A stretch of 64,000 bases of DNA, from assembly GCF_003112455.1 (NCBI RefSeq), contig NZ_BDQX01000098.1, positions 73,752 through 137,751 of the forward strand. Reading direction: 5' to 3'. The position numbers and the translations under genes were made by a program. Source of the DNA: Paenibacillus agaridevorans (lineage in GTDB: Bacteria; Bacillota; Bacilli; Paenibacillales; Paenibacillaceae). Numbering within the stretch: the first letter of the stretch is position 1; every line of letters begins with the position of its first letter. The notes under the pieces are model-generated. The model was not told where the DNA came from. It saw only the letters and a list, made by a program, of their open reading frames with translations, and did not search any database. Of this stretch, positions 25,805 to 34,378 are shown in pieces.

Positions 25805-26791
25805 TTACTCTTTCAACGCCCCAACGACCGGGTGCGGAACGTACGGTGCTTCCAATTCGGCAATTTCGTCCTGTGTCAGCTTGACGGATAGAGAGGAAAC
25901 CGCTTCATCCAGATGCGACAGCTTCGTAGCGCCGATGATCGGAGACGAAACGTTATCCTTCTGCAGCAACCAAGCCAGAGCGACCTCGGCGCGAGAGACC
26001 CCGCGCTGCTCGGCTATGGCTGCAACGCGATCCACAATCGGTCGATCGACATCTGCAGTAGCGTCGTATTTCATCTTTTGGGCAGGGTCGGTCTCGGATC
26101 GATGCGTCGAGACGGACAGGTCACGGGCAAGTCTGCCCGAGGCTAGAGGGCTGTACGGGATGACGCCGATTCCCTCTTCCTTGCATAGAGGCATCATCTC
26201 GCGCTCTTCTTCTCGATAAATCAGGTTAAGATGGTTCTGCATGGCCGTAAATCGGGTCCAGCCGTGTCGTTCGGCGACATGCAGCGCCTTCTGGAACTGC
26301 CAGGCGAACATGGCGGAAGCGCCAATGTACCTGGCTTTGCCGGACTTCACGACATCATGCAACGCCTCCATCGTCTCTTCGATCGGCGTGTTGTAGTCCC
26401 AGCGGTGGATTTGATACAGATCCACGTAATCCGTACCGAGACGTTTCAAGCTGTTGTCGATTTCGCTCATAATCGCTTTGCGGGACAGACCGGCGCCGTT
26501 AGGACCTTCCTGCATGCGGAAAAATACCTTCGTAGCTATAACAACCTCGTCGCGTCTGGCGTAATCCTTTAGAGCGCGGCCAACGATTTCTTCGCTGGAG
26601 CCGATGCCGTATACATTTGCCGTATCAAAGAAATTAATGCCGAGGTCCAGCGCCTTCTTGATAAACGGACGGCTCTGCTCCTCGTCGAGCACCCATGGAT
26701 GATTCCAGCTCTTTGCGTCGCCGAAGCTCATGCAGCCCAAACAAATACGCGATACATCCAATCCCGTACGGCCTAATTTCACGAATTCCAT
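25805..26791 (-). CDS. aldo/keto reductase
   Basis: 328 residues. The AKR tetrad is visible: Asp and Tyr in FFDTANVYG, Lys in VVIATKVF and His in LYQIHRWD. IGVIPYSPLASGRLA and the cofactor-site region QKDNVSSPIIGATK follow. NADPH-dependent reduction of carbonyls is expected. Start ATG with GGGGAG five bases upstream. It sits between a small conserved gene and an epimerase on the same strand. Confidence 0.88.
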   Translation of the reverse strand: MEFVKLGRTGLDVSRICLGCMSFGDAKSWNHPWVLDEEQSRPFIKKALDLGINFFDTANVYGIGSSEEIVGRALKDYARRDEVVIATKVFFRMQEGPNGAGLSRKAIMSEIDNSLKRLGTDYVDLYQIHRWDYNTPIEETMEALHDVVKSGKARYIGASAMFAWQFQKALHVAERHGWTRFTAMQNHLNLIYREEEREMMPLCKEEGIGVIPYSPLASGRLARDLSVSTHRSETDPAQKMKYDATADVDRPIVDRVAAIAEQRGVSRAEVALAWLLQKDNVSSPIIGATKLSHLDEAVSSLSVKLTQDEIAELEAPYVPHPVVGALKE

Positions 26792-26866
26792 TCCAACTCC
26801 CCGCTTTCTATTCGCAATTGAAATGATTTGCTATGTATCCACAGAAACCCTGTGTGCCACCCACGT

Positions 26867-27175
26867 TCATCCTTCCGTCAAATCCGCGCGAAGTTCGCTT
26901 GCGATCTCGACCATCTTCGGAACAACAGCCTCGTTGGTGACCGCTACGTACAAATCTCCCATGTAATGCCGGAACGGAATTTCCAGTCCTCCATGGCTCC
27001 ACATAAAGAAGTCGCCGTCGATGGACATCGTGGCGCCGGGCCCTTTAACCGTGTAGACGGACTTATATACAAAGTCAGGTTTCGCCGCAAAATATTTTTT
27101 GCATTCCTCCAGCGTAATCTCCTGGGCCTCTGCAGGCTCCTGAAATGATCTTGTTATCCGGTATCGTTTACTCAA
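26867..27175 (-). CDS. conserved small protein, unknown function
   Basis: 102 residues, soluble, no signal peptide. Sequence such as ITLEECKKYFAAKPDFVYKSVYTVKGPGATMSIDGDFFMWS and VPKMVEIASELRADLTEG suggests a compact alpha/beta domain; I do not recognise the family. The start is TTG at 27175 with AAGGAGG eight bases upstream, which supports it being translated. It lies 48 nt after pepD and 75 nt before the aldo/keto reductase, all on the minus strand. Confidence 0.6.
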   Translation of the reverse strand: MSKRYRITRSFQEPAEAQEITLEECKKYFAAKPDFVYKSVYTVKGPGATMSIDGDFFMWSHGGLEIPFRHYMGDLYVAVTNEAVVPKMVEIASELRADLTEG

Positions 27176-27223
27176 CTTGCATGCCTCCTTGCTGTAATTC
27201 CATTCTTTTCTATCATACCACGC

Positions 27224-28711
27224 CTATTGCTTCAGCGCGCGCAGCACATCGACCAGGAACGCCCATGAACGCTCCACGGACGTAATCGACAGATGCTCTT
27301 GCGGCGTATGGATATCGTAGAGATTGGGGCCATACGACACGGCGTCGAGCTCCGGAATTTTGCCGACCAGCACGCCGCATTCCAATCCTGCATGAATAGC
27401 TTTGACTTCAAGAGCGTTGCCGAACCGCCGCATGTATACTTCCTCAAAGACGGGACGAAGTCTGGAGTCTGCCAGGTACGGCCAGCCCGGGAAGTAGCTG
27501 TCGAAGCGGAAGCCGCAGCAGACAAGGCCGGATAACGTCTCCATCCTTCGGAGTACATCGTCCAACTGCGATCGATGCGAGCTTCGCGCCAAACTTTGCA
27601 TAACGATGGATTCATCGCCGGTTGAAACAATGCCGAGATTGGAGGAGGTTCGAACCAGATTCGGGATCGCCTTGTCCATACTAAGCACGCCGTTCGGAAT
27701 GAGTTCAAGCAGCCCGATCGCTGCCGACTTCGTTGCGTCGTCGAACAGCTTTCCGTTATGCGGCAAATCTCCTCCCCACTCTTTTGAAGCATGTAACTCA
27801 ACGCGGACATCTCCGTCCGAAACTCGGTATTCATCGCTGAGTACGTTGTTGAGATCGGCGATCACCTCTTGCGTCGCCTCCAGATCACTTTGGCGGATAT
27901 ACACCGCGGCTTCCGCTTCGCGCGGGATCGCATTCGCCTTCATGCCGCCAGTTACACTCGCAAGACCGAACGAGACACGGCGGCGCAGCTCGCCCAGCGC
28001 TCTCCCGAGCAGCTTGTTCGCATTCCCGCGTTCATGGATAATATCGTCGCCGGAATGACCGCCCCGCAGTCCTTGTACAACGATGACGTAAGAATCGCCG
28101 TCCTCCTGCTTGGCTTCGCGCCAGCCGATAGGCACCGTATGGTACAGATTCACTCCGCCGGCACTGCTGACGAATAATACGCCTTCGCGGTCGGAATCGA
28201 AGTTGATCATACGACGGCCCTTCAGCGTGGAAACATCCAATGCGAATGCGCCGCCCATCGTCGTTTCTTCTTCCGTAGTCATTAAAATTTCTAGCTCCGG
28301 ATGGGCTAGCTCGGCGGAATCGATCAATGCAAGGGCGGTTGCGACCGCAATGCCGTTGTCAGCGCCGAGCGTCGTTCCATCCGCATAGATAAAATCGTCT
28401 TCCACGCGAAGTGTTATGGGGTCATTTTCGAAGTCATGTACGGTGCCTTTATTCTTCTCGCACACCATGTCGAGATGCCCCTGAAAGATGACGGGCTCCG
28501 CGTGTTCATACCCGGCTGAAGCCTGCTTGCGAATAATGAGGTTATGGCGTTCGTCCTGCAGGACCTCACAGCCTCTTTGCCTGGCGAAATCCGCCACGAA
28601 GTCGCTGATCGCCTTCTCGTTGCCCGATCCTCGCGGAATCGCGGACAACTGTTCGAATAGCTGTAGTACCTTCAGATCGCCGGTATACTTTGCGTTTATG
28701 GATTTTTTCAT
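27224..28711 (-). CDS. pepD: Xaa-His dipeptidase / beta-Ala-His dipeptidase (M20, PepD)
   Basis: 495 residues, the length of bacterial PepD aminoacyl-histidine dipeptidases. Metal-site motifs are FQGHLDMV, TTLGADNGIAVAT and TTEEETTMGGAF; LRGGHSGDDI marks the dimerisation (lid) domain, and the end has GLECGVLVGKIPELDAVSYGP and HTPQEHLSI. It is a cytoplasmic two-zinc dipeptidase of broad specificity. It starts MKKSINAKYTG and is monocistronic or the first gene of a short run leading to the aldo/keto reductase. Confidence 0.9.
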   Translation of the reverse strand: MKKSINAKYTGDLKVLQLFEQLSAIPRGSGNEKAISDFVADFARQRGCEVLQDERHNLIIRKQASAGYEHAEPVIFQGHLDMVCEKNKGTVHDFENDPITLRVEDDFIYADGTTLGADNGIAVATALALIDSAELAHPELEILMTTEEETTMGGAFALDVSTLKGRRMINFDSDREGVLFVSSAGGVNLYHTVPIGWREAKQEDGDSYVIVVQGLRGGHSGDDIIHERGNANKLLGRALGELRRRVSFGLASVTGGMKANAIPREAEAAVYIRQSDLEATQEVIADLNNVLSDEYRVSDGDVRVELHASKEWGGDLPHNGKLFDDATKSAAIGLLELIPNGVLSMDKAIPNLVRTSSNLGIVSTGDESIVMQSLARSSHRSQLDDVLRRMETLSGLVCCGFRFDSYFPGWPYLADSRLRPVFEEVYMRRFGNALEVKAIHAGLECGVLVGKIPELDAVSYGPNLYDIHTPQEHLSITSVERSWAFLVDVLRALKQ

Positions 28712-28774
28712 CGTGTTATCCCCCTATGCGCTTCACTTAGAATTCCTCGGATTCCATCAGTTTAACACAGTCGC

Positions 28775-30262
28775 TTATCCGTTCGACAGCTCGATCCGCT
28801 CTGTCGCGATGGCATTGGTGAATTCTCGATCGTGTTCGACGAACAACAAGGTTGGCGCATAGTCCAGCAAAAGCTGCTCAATCTGCATGCGGGAGATGAC
28901 GTCGATAAAGTTTAGAGGTTCATCCCAGACGTGCAGATGCGCTTGTTCGCATAAGCTTCTGGCGATCAGCACCTTCTTTTTCTGTCCGCCGCTGTATGCC
29001 GATATATCTTTTTCGAACTGCACTCTGGAGAAGTCCAGCTTACGCAAAATCGACTTGAACAAACTTTCGTCAATCCCGTAATCGCGTGCATATTGGCTCA
29101 GACTGCCGTTAAGATGTGAAGTATCCTGCGATACATAAGAGACGACAAGTCCGCTGCCTCTTCTCATCGTTCCCGTATATTTCAGCTCCTCCCCGCAGAT
29201 CAGCTTAAGCAAACTCGACTTGCCCGAGCCGTTGCGTCCCGACAATGCGATACGTTCGCCACGTTCGATGTCGAAGTTGATTTCGCCGGTTGCGGGCGTT
29301 TCTCCATAATAGATCGATACGCGATCCAGCTCTACAAGCCTGTTTTTGTGATAGTGCAGCTGCGTCAGCTTCAGGCTGTCGGCACTTTCTACGTTTTTGA
29401 GCAGCCTGGATTTCTCTTCGATGGCATCCGATTGTCTGCTTTCAATCGATTTGGAGCGTTGCATCATTTTCGCGGCTTTATGGCCGACGTATCCCTTGTC
29501 GATCTTCGATCCGGAATTTAATGTGCCGTTTTTCGATTTCTCCACTTCATCGGACCAGTTGCTTGTACGTTTCGCCGCCTCCGACAGCCGCTTAATATCC
29601 TTCTTCAGCTTATCGTTTTCGGCGAGCTCGAAGTTGTCTTGCCGCTTCTTATTCTCCCACCAATCAGAGAAGTTGCCTCTCTGCACCGTTATATCCGTCC
29701 GGTTGATGGACAGGATGTGATCGACGCAATTATCGAGGAAGGCACGGTCATGGGACACCAAAATATATCCTTCCTTGCCTCGCAAATATTGACTGACCAG
29801 CTCCCTCGCTTCCATATCGAGATGGTTGGTCGGCTCGTCGATTAACAAAAAATGATTGTCCTTGAGGAACAGCGCCGCAAGCAGCATCTTCGTCTGCTCC
29901 CCGTTCGACAGCGTCTCGAAGGATCGATACAGGACATCTTCGCCCACCTGCAGCAGGTTCAACTCGCGCATCAGCTTCCAATGCTCATAATCCGGAGCGA
30001 TGTCTTCGACAACTTCGATCGCCATCCGACCACGGTCCTTTACCTGAAAGGGGAAGTAATCAAATTCGACGGAAGCGGATATCGTACCCTCATACTCATG
30101 TTTGCCGAGCAACAGATTGAGAAAGGTGGTTTTCCCCCTCCCGTTGCGCCCGGTGAAGCCTAACTTCCAATTCGTATCGATCTGGAAGCTGACGTTCTCA
30201 AAGATGGGATCGTAGCTGCCTTCGTATGCAAACGTTAATTTCGAAACTTGAATTAATGACAT
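28775..30262 (-). CDS. ABC-F ribosome-protection ATPase (Lsa/Vga type)
   Basis: 495 residues, two ABC cassettes and no membrane segments. Cassette 1: Walker A GRNGRGKT, signature LSNGEQTK, Walker B FLLIDEPTNHLD. Cassette 2: GRNGSGKS, YSGGQKKK, HVWDEPLNFID. The long charged linker (about 195-295, with WWENKKRQDN) is the ribosome-reaching arm. The N-terminus MSLIQVSKLTFAYEGSYDPI resembles Lsa-type proteins that dislodge lincosamide, streptogramin A or pleuromutilin drugs. The frame is open to 30334, but the ATG at 30262 follows GGGAGGG. A leader peptide and terminator lie upstream, the usual control of this class. The drug range is not predictable. Confidence 0.85.
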   Translation of the reverse strand: MSLIQVSKLTFAYEGSYDPIFENVSFQIDTNWKLGFTGRNGRGKTTFLNLLLGKHEYEGTISASVEFDYFPFQVKDRGRMAIEVVEDIAPDYEHWKLMRELNLLQVGEDVLYRSFETLSNGEQTKMLLAALFLKDNHFLLIDEPTNHLDMEARELVSQYLRGKEGYILVSHDRAFLDNCVDHILSINRTDITVQRGNFSDWWENKKRQDNFELAENDKLKKDIKRLSEAAKRTSNWSDEVEKSKNGTLNSGSKIDKGYVGHKAAKMMQRSKSIESRQSDAIEEKSRLLKNVESADSLKLTQLHYHKNRLVELDRVSIYYGETPATGEINFDIERGERIALSGRNGSGKSSLLKLICGEELKYTGTMRRGSGLVVSYVSQDTSHLNGSLSQYARDYGIDESLFKSILRKLDFSRVQFEKDISAYSGGQKKKVLIARSLCEQAHLHVWDEPLNFIDVISRMQIEQLLLDYAPTLLFVEHDREFTNAIATERIELSNG

Positions 30263-30281
30263 TAAGGATTCCCTCCCGCAT

Positions 30282-30417
30282 GAAAAAAAATAAAAAAGCC
30301 GCAAGAAAGTTACTCTCTCGCAGCTCATTACCATATAACTCTAATATCCGCACCAGAATAAAGGGCGGTCATTAGAGATATGCCGTTGAGACTGAAGCCG
30401 ATGAAGTAACTTTCTTG
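30282..30417 (-). promoter_or_regulatory. transcription attenuator of the ABC-F gene
   Basis: On the minus strand, CAAGAAAGTTACT (30417-30405) pairs perfectly with AGTAACTTTCTTG (30314-30302) across 90 nt that contain a second hairpin (30332-30382: CATAT, CTCTAAT and CCGC pairing with GCGG, ATTAGAG and ATATG). The long stem is followed by two T-runs (complement of 30283-30297) just before the ribosome site. It is a large intrinsic terminator in the leader, downstream of a 14-codon ORF. Confidence 0.75.
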
Positions 30418-30420
30418 AAG

Positions 30421-30465
30421 TCACGCGACAAAACAAACGGATGATGTCATCATGCGTTCGCCCAT
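30421..30465 (-). CDS. 14-residue leader peptide (uORF) of the ABC-F gene
   Basis: ATG (30465) to TGA (30421) encodes MGERMMTSSVCFVA. The stop lies four bases before the 5' arm of the attenuator stem, so a ribosome stalled by an antibiotic near the end of this ORF would cover that arm and prevent the terminator. The ribosome site is weak (GAGTAG), and an internal start at Met5 or Met6 would also give a short leader. Assigned from position and known ABC-F/erm-type regulation, not from similarity. Confidence 0.55.
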   Translation of the reverse strand: MGERMMTSSVCFVA

Positions 30466-30745
30466 TTGTCTACTCGTAACGATCAAGAAAATCCTACATC
30501 CTGCATTCAGCTCCATTCATGAAATTAACAGTAGGTTATCACAATCATGTGCCGATGACAACCTTTATTCTTTTATTAGGCTGGATCGGATATCATTCAA
30601 AAAAAATTTTTTGGTCAGAAAATGGCGTCATTATGCGGAAAAAGTCAATTACCATTTTTTACATGACATTTCTTTCGAATAGGCATGTATATCTTGTTCT
30701 ATCATGCACACAATAACCTCACATCCCATTAAGGAGTGATTAACA

Positions 30746-30964
30746 ATGAGCAGACAAAGTTCAAACAACCTGGTAGTACCGCAAGCAAAAGCAGCACTGA
30801 ATCAAATGAAAATGGAAGCGGCATCCTCGCTTGGCGTATCCCTCTCCCAAGATGGATACAACGGCAACCTGACAACTCGTGAAGCTGGTTCCATCGGCGG
30901 TTACATCACGAAAAAATTGGTCCAAATCGCCGAGCAACAAATCGGCGGCGGCCAACGTTTCTAG
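30746..30964 (+). CDS. alpha/beta-type small acid-soluble spore protein
   Basis: 72 residues. MSRQSSNNLVVPQAKAALNQ and the conserved SLGVSLSQDGYNGNLTTREA and GSIGGYITKKLV stretches are the classic alpha/beta SASP signature. These proteins coat spore DNA and are degraded at germination by GPR. ATG at 30746 follows AAGGAGTG. It should be expressed in the forespore under sigma-G; I did not find a convincing sigma-G promoter. It shows that the host is an endospore former. Confidence 0.95.
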   Translation: MSRQSSNNLVVPQAKAALNQMKMEAASSLGVSLSQDGYNGNLTTREAGSIGGYITKKLVQIAEQQIGGGQRF

Positions 30965-31088
30965 AAGTCGGCGACGAGCAGGATAATCAAGGTGAAACGG
31001 CTGTCGCCGCCCTTTGGCGGCGCAGCAACTTTCATCCTGGGAATTATAGGTCCAGTATGGCGTAAACCTATACTTTCTATAATTCAAG

Positions 31089-31114
31089 AAGGCAGCCGGA
31101 TTACCGGCTGCCTT
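31089..31114. terminator. bidirectional terminator
   Basis: 11-bp GC-rich perfect stem (31089-31099 with 31104-31114), loop ATTA, between the SASP gene and the convergent HAD gene, followed by TCTT. A weaker GC hairpin at about 31009-31026 precedes it. Confidence 0.85.
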
Positions 31115-31116
31115 TC

Positions 31117-31641
31117 TTATGCGTGTATAATGCTGCGATCCCGCAGCCCGTTAACAGCTTCCAGCAAGCCGGAGAATACATAATCCGGATCAATGCCGGA
31201 AGGAAGGTTGTCGCCAATAAATACCGTATGAACGCCTGCGCTGCGTCCCGCCATTATATCGGTGTCACGATCACCGACCATGAAGCTTGCTTTACGGTCA
31301 ATATCGTACTTTTTGATCAGCTCAAGCAGCATGCCCGGTTTGGGCTTGCGGCAGGAGCAGCCCGCATGCGGCTTATGCGTGCAATAACGAGCTTCCACAA
31401 TATCGCCGCCTTCTTCACGAATAAGAGTAACCATGTAGCCATTTATGCTTCTGAGAGCCGATTTGGTCATGAAGCCCAACCCGACGCCTCCCTGATTCGA
31501 TGCCACGAATACGCCGAAGCCCATGTCGTTTAACGCTTTTATCGCCTCCGTTACGCCAGGCAGCAACTGGAATTCGGATTTTCGGTTGATGTTCCCACCT
31601 TTATTGATGACTCCGTCGCGATCCAAAATAAAGGCCTTCAT
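31117..31641 (-). CDS. HAD-IIIA phosphatase, GmhB-like
   Basis: 174 residues. ILDRDGVIN holds the Asp-x-Asp nucleophile/acid pair, VASNQGGVG the second HAD motif, and MVGDRDTDIMAG the third. The zinc loop C-x-H-x(7)-C-x-C-R-K-P (YCTHKPHAGCSCRKPKPG) is that of D-glycero-D-manno-heptose-1,7-bisphosphate phosphatases and histidinol-phosphate phosphatases. The substrate here is unknown. Ribosome site AAAAGGAG lies rather far (about 14 nt) from the ATG. Confidence 0.85.
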   Translation of the reverse strand: MKAFILDRDGVINKGGNINRKSEFQLLPGVTEAIKALNDMGFGVFVASNQGGVGLGFMTKSALRSINGYMVTLIREEGGDIVEARYCTHKPHAGCSCRKPKPGMLLELIKKYDIDRKASFMVGDRDTDIMAGRSAGVHTVFIGDNLPSGIDPDYVFSGLLEAVNGLRDRSIIHA

Positions 31642-31815
31642 GCTTGTGGTGTTCGCTCCTTTTATTTAAGGGGATTAATTAGTAAATGGTTTGCCAGTCC
31701 GCTCATAAACAGCTATCGTTTGTCTGTTATAAGTTTCTCCTATAAAGATGCCATCAATTCTTTCCGGCCTATCGTTCAGAAAGGAACGCCCGGTCAGGAC
31801 GCTCCTCAAAATGAC

Positions 31816-34212
31816 TTATGATTGTCTTTGAATCAAATAATGGAGCAGATGCGCCAAAAAGGCCGAATCACGAGGAAGTTCGTTCAGAGCTTCCGACGCA
31901 AGACAAAAATGCTCCCACATGGTCTTCGTTGCACCGTCTTTGCCAAACAACGTCACGAACGTCGAGCTGCTATTGCTCTCGTCCTGTCCAACCGGCTTGC
32001 CAAGCATGGCGACGTTACCCTCGGCGTCAAGCAAGTCGTCCTTGATTTGGAACGCGATGCCGGCATGATAAGCGTATTTCTTTAACGCTTGAATTTCCTT
32101 CTCATCCGCTCCGGCGAGAATGGCAGGCATAAGGAGCGATGCTTCGAATGCGATACCTGTTTTGTAATAACATAAGATGTTAAGCTCTTCGAGCGTAAGA
32201 GCCTGACCGCGCGTGCGCAGATCCATCTCTTGGCCTCGGCACATATCGGCCGCCTTCGAAGAGGAATATTGGATCAATTGCAGGACGGATTTCGGCGAGA
32301 AGCCGGTCAACGAAGATTGCTCCTCGATAGCCTTCTGGATCAGGAACAGACCGGTCAGCTCGGCTGTTGCGCTATTGTGCACGAGGTGAAGCGTCGGTTT
32401 TCCTCTGCGGGAGGAGGAATTATCTTGCGTCGGCAAGTCGTCGAAGATGAGCGACGCCGTATGCATATATTCGAGCGAACGGATAAGCGGAGCGATCGAG
32501 GACGGCGATAAGCCGTATTCCTCTACGCACATCACCCATGCGACAATGGGCCGTATTCGCTTTCCGGAGCCTTCGAGACTATAGTTGGCCGCATCGGTTA
32601 AGGATTCGCCGAGTATTTCGGATCCTCCCTGCGCTTGTAACGGCAGAAGTGCATTGATCTCTTCGCGTAAGCCTTTAACGGTTTCGGAAAATCGTTCTTT
32701 CTGTTCGCGATTGGAGCGCAGCGTGGACACCATCTGTTCCCGAAGCAGTTTATCGAAAAAATCGACGCGATCGGCCTTTTGTATAAGACGTTCCAGCATA
32801 TTGTCGAAAGAGGCATCGCCTACGGCGAATACGCGCATGAACGACTGATAGGTGTCCACTCCGACTTTTTGCTTAAACCGCTTAATCCCGCCGATCGCCC
32901 TCTCTAGAATGACCTTGCGGGCAGTGGGTTGCGACCGATACACCCGATGGATCAAGTGAGCCACTACAGCCCAGTATAATTCAAAAGGATTAAGCAGATC
33001 AGGACGTTCGCGATGGTTGCTCCAATAGTAGGTGTATGGCGTTACAGCGCCTGCCGCCAAATCATCGTACATATCCGCGAAATCGTCAGCCAATTGGTTA
33101 TATAGGCCGAAATAGAATGTTCGCTGATCGAAGGCCTCGTCCTCTTGCGCGCCGATAACCGAACGGACGATCAGCCGTGAGGATGCTGATTTAATAATGA
33201 TTGGCAGCAGCAATTCTTCGTTCGTGTAATTCGATACTTTCGGCGATTTATCCCGATCGATGTCCTGGGATTGGAAGAAAACATAAGACTGCTCGTAGAA
33301 AATGGGCAGAGACTCCGGGTTCTGATGTTTCCTGATCGTCTCAAACGCTTCGCGGAGCTCGCCATGCACATATTGGATCAGACCGGCGTTGTTCCCCGTC
33401 CAATTCTTGACATCCGGCACGGAGCCGTGCAATAGTGTGTGACGAATCATGCGCGCATATTGCGATTTCTCCGCGTCGTCAAGTACACCGGAATCCATTA
33501 AATCGTCAATGAACGGATAAGTTAATCCATAGGAATACCCTAATCGAATGCCTTGATCCAGTCGGCGAGAACGTTCGGCGGGCGGTATATGATCGTCCAT
33601 GTCATCCATGACGTGAAGGACGACGCCGATCATGATTTTGATCAGTTTGCGTACCGCGTGCTCTGCATTCATCTCGGGCGGAATGCGATCGGAAACTCGT
33701 CTAAGTTTGTTGATCGCCCAAATGACGGCCAACTCGACACCCTCCCGCTGCGCCCAACGGTAGATCCCGGCTAGACTCATATGTTCTGGAATCCCTTTGC
33801 TGTCGTTCGATGAATCTGATGAAGGAATCAGATGCTGCTTCAGGAAGGCGACCAACTTTTCAATTCGCCTCTGCGTGCTGGGCGATGCAAGGTCTTTGCC
33901 AAGATCGCGCATGTACATATAAGTAACGCTGCGTTCCAGATAGTCGTCAAGCCCGCCTGTCAGCCGCTGCCATCGCAGAAATTTTCCGTAATCCTTGTAA
34001 TCGGGTTTGCGGCCCGCCAGTGATAAAGCGGATTGCCAAGCAGAAGGTTTGATAAGCTCCTTCTCCCATAACCGGAAATCCGTCAAAAGCGTATCCCTGT
34101 AAGATTTATGTCCAAGCTCTTCTTGCAGCAGCGCCAGGTAATGGGCGGCTTTGCGTTCCGCATTCGTATACCAGCTATCGGCAAGTTCTGTCTTCGTATT
34201 TAATTGATTCAT
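31816..34212 (-). CDS. two-domain isoprenoid synthase: terpene-synthase-like N half fused to a polyprenyl synthetase
   Basis: 798 residues. The C-terminal half (about 500-798) is a trans-prenyltransferase: GKRIRP at 550-555, first Asp-rich motif DDLPTQD (591-597), RRGKPTLH, and second motif DDLLD (725-729). The N-terminal half (1-490) is all-helical with Asp-rich motifs of its own: VMDDMDD (201-207), FIDDLMD (234-240) and QLADDFADMYDDLAAG (373-388). The last recalls the second motif of squalene/phytoene-type synthases. A prenyl-diphosphate maker fused to a class I cyclase or condensing domain is plausible. It has its own ribosome site and no terpene-pathway neighbours; product unknown. Confidence 0.75.
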   Translation of the reverse strand: MNQLNTKTELADSWYTNAERKAAHYLALLQEELGHKSYRDTLLTDFRLWEKELIKPSAWQSALSLAGRKPDYKDYGKFLRWQRLTGGLDDYLERSVTYMYMRDLGKDLASPSTQRRIEKLVAFLKQHLIPSSDSSNDSKGIPEHMSLAGIYRWAQREGVELAVIWAINKLRRVSDRIPPEMNAEHAVRKLIKIMIGVVLHVMDDMDDHIPPAERSRRLDQGIRLGYSYGLTYPFIDDLMDSGVLDDAEKSQYARMIRHTLLHGSVPDVKNWTGNNAGLIQYVHGELREAFETIRKHQNPESLPIFYEQSYVFFQSQDIDRDKSPKVSNYTNEELLLPIIIKSASSRLIVRSVIGAQEDEAFDQRTFYFGLYNQLADDFADMYDDLAAGAVTPYTYYWSNHRERPDLLNPFELYWAVVAHLIHRVYRSQPTARKVILERAIGGIKRFKQKVGVDTYQSFMRVFAVGDASFDNMLERLIQKADRVDFFDKLLREQMVSTLRSNREQKERFSETVKGLREEINALLPLQAQGGSEILGESLTDAANYSLEGSGKRIRPIVAWVMCVEEYGLSPSSIAPLIRSLEYMHTASLIFDDLPTQDNSSSRRGKPTLHLVHNSATAELTGLFLIQKAIEEQSSLTGFSPKSVLQLIQYSSSKAADMCRGQEMDLRTRGQALTLEELNILCYYKTGIAFEASLLMPAILAGADEKEIQALKKYAYHAGIAFQIKDDLLDAEGNVAMLGKPVGQDESNSSSTFVTLFGKDGATKTMWEHFCLASEALNELPRDSAFLAHLLHYLIQRQS

Positions 34213-34337
34213 CTCGGAAACGCCCCTTAATTGTTGCCCTTAATCATACTCGCGCTTCGGCAAGTAGTTGAGTATACGCGCTCACCCTCAGCCGGGTTGC
34301 TATTAAATATTGTATAAGTTATTGCGCTATAAAAAAA

Positions 34338-34370
34338 CCGACCTCGGAAGGGGATTTCTTCTTTGGTCGG
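34338..34370 (-). terminator. terminator of the MORN-repeat gene
   Basis: CCGACC (34338-34343) pairs with GGTCGG (34365-34370); on the minus strand the stem is followed by seven Ts (complement of 34331-34337). Confidence 0.75.
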
Positions 34371-34378
34371 CGATATGG

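Noticed and set aside
30666..30745. Possible sigma-G promoter of the SASP gene
   Set aside because: GAATA and CATGCAC elements occur, but their spacing is about 21 nt, too long for sigma-G.
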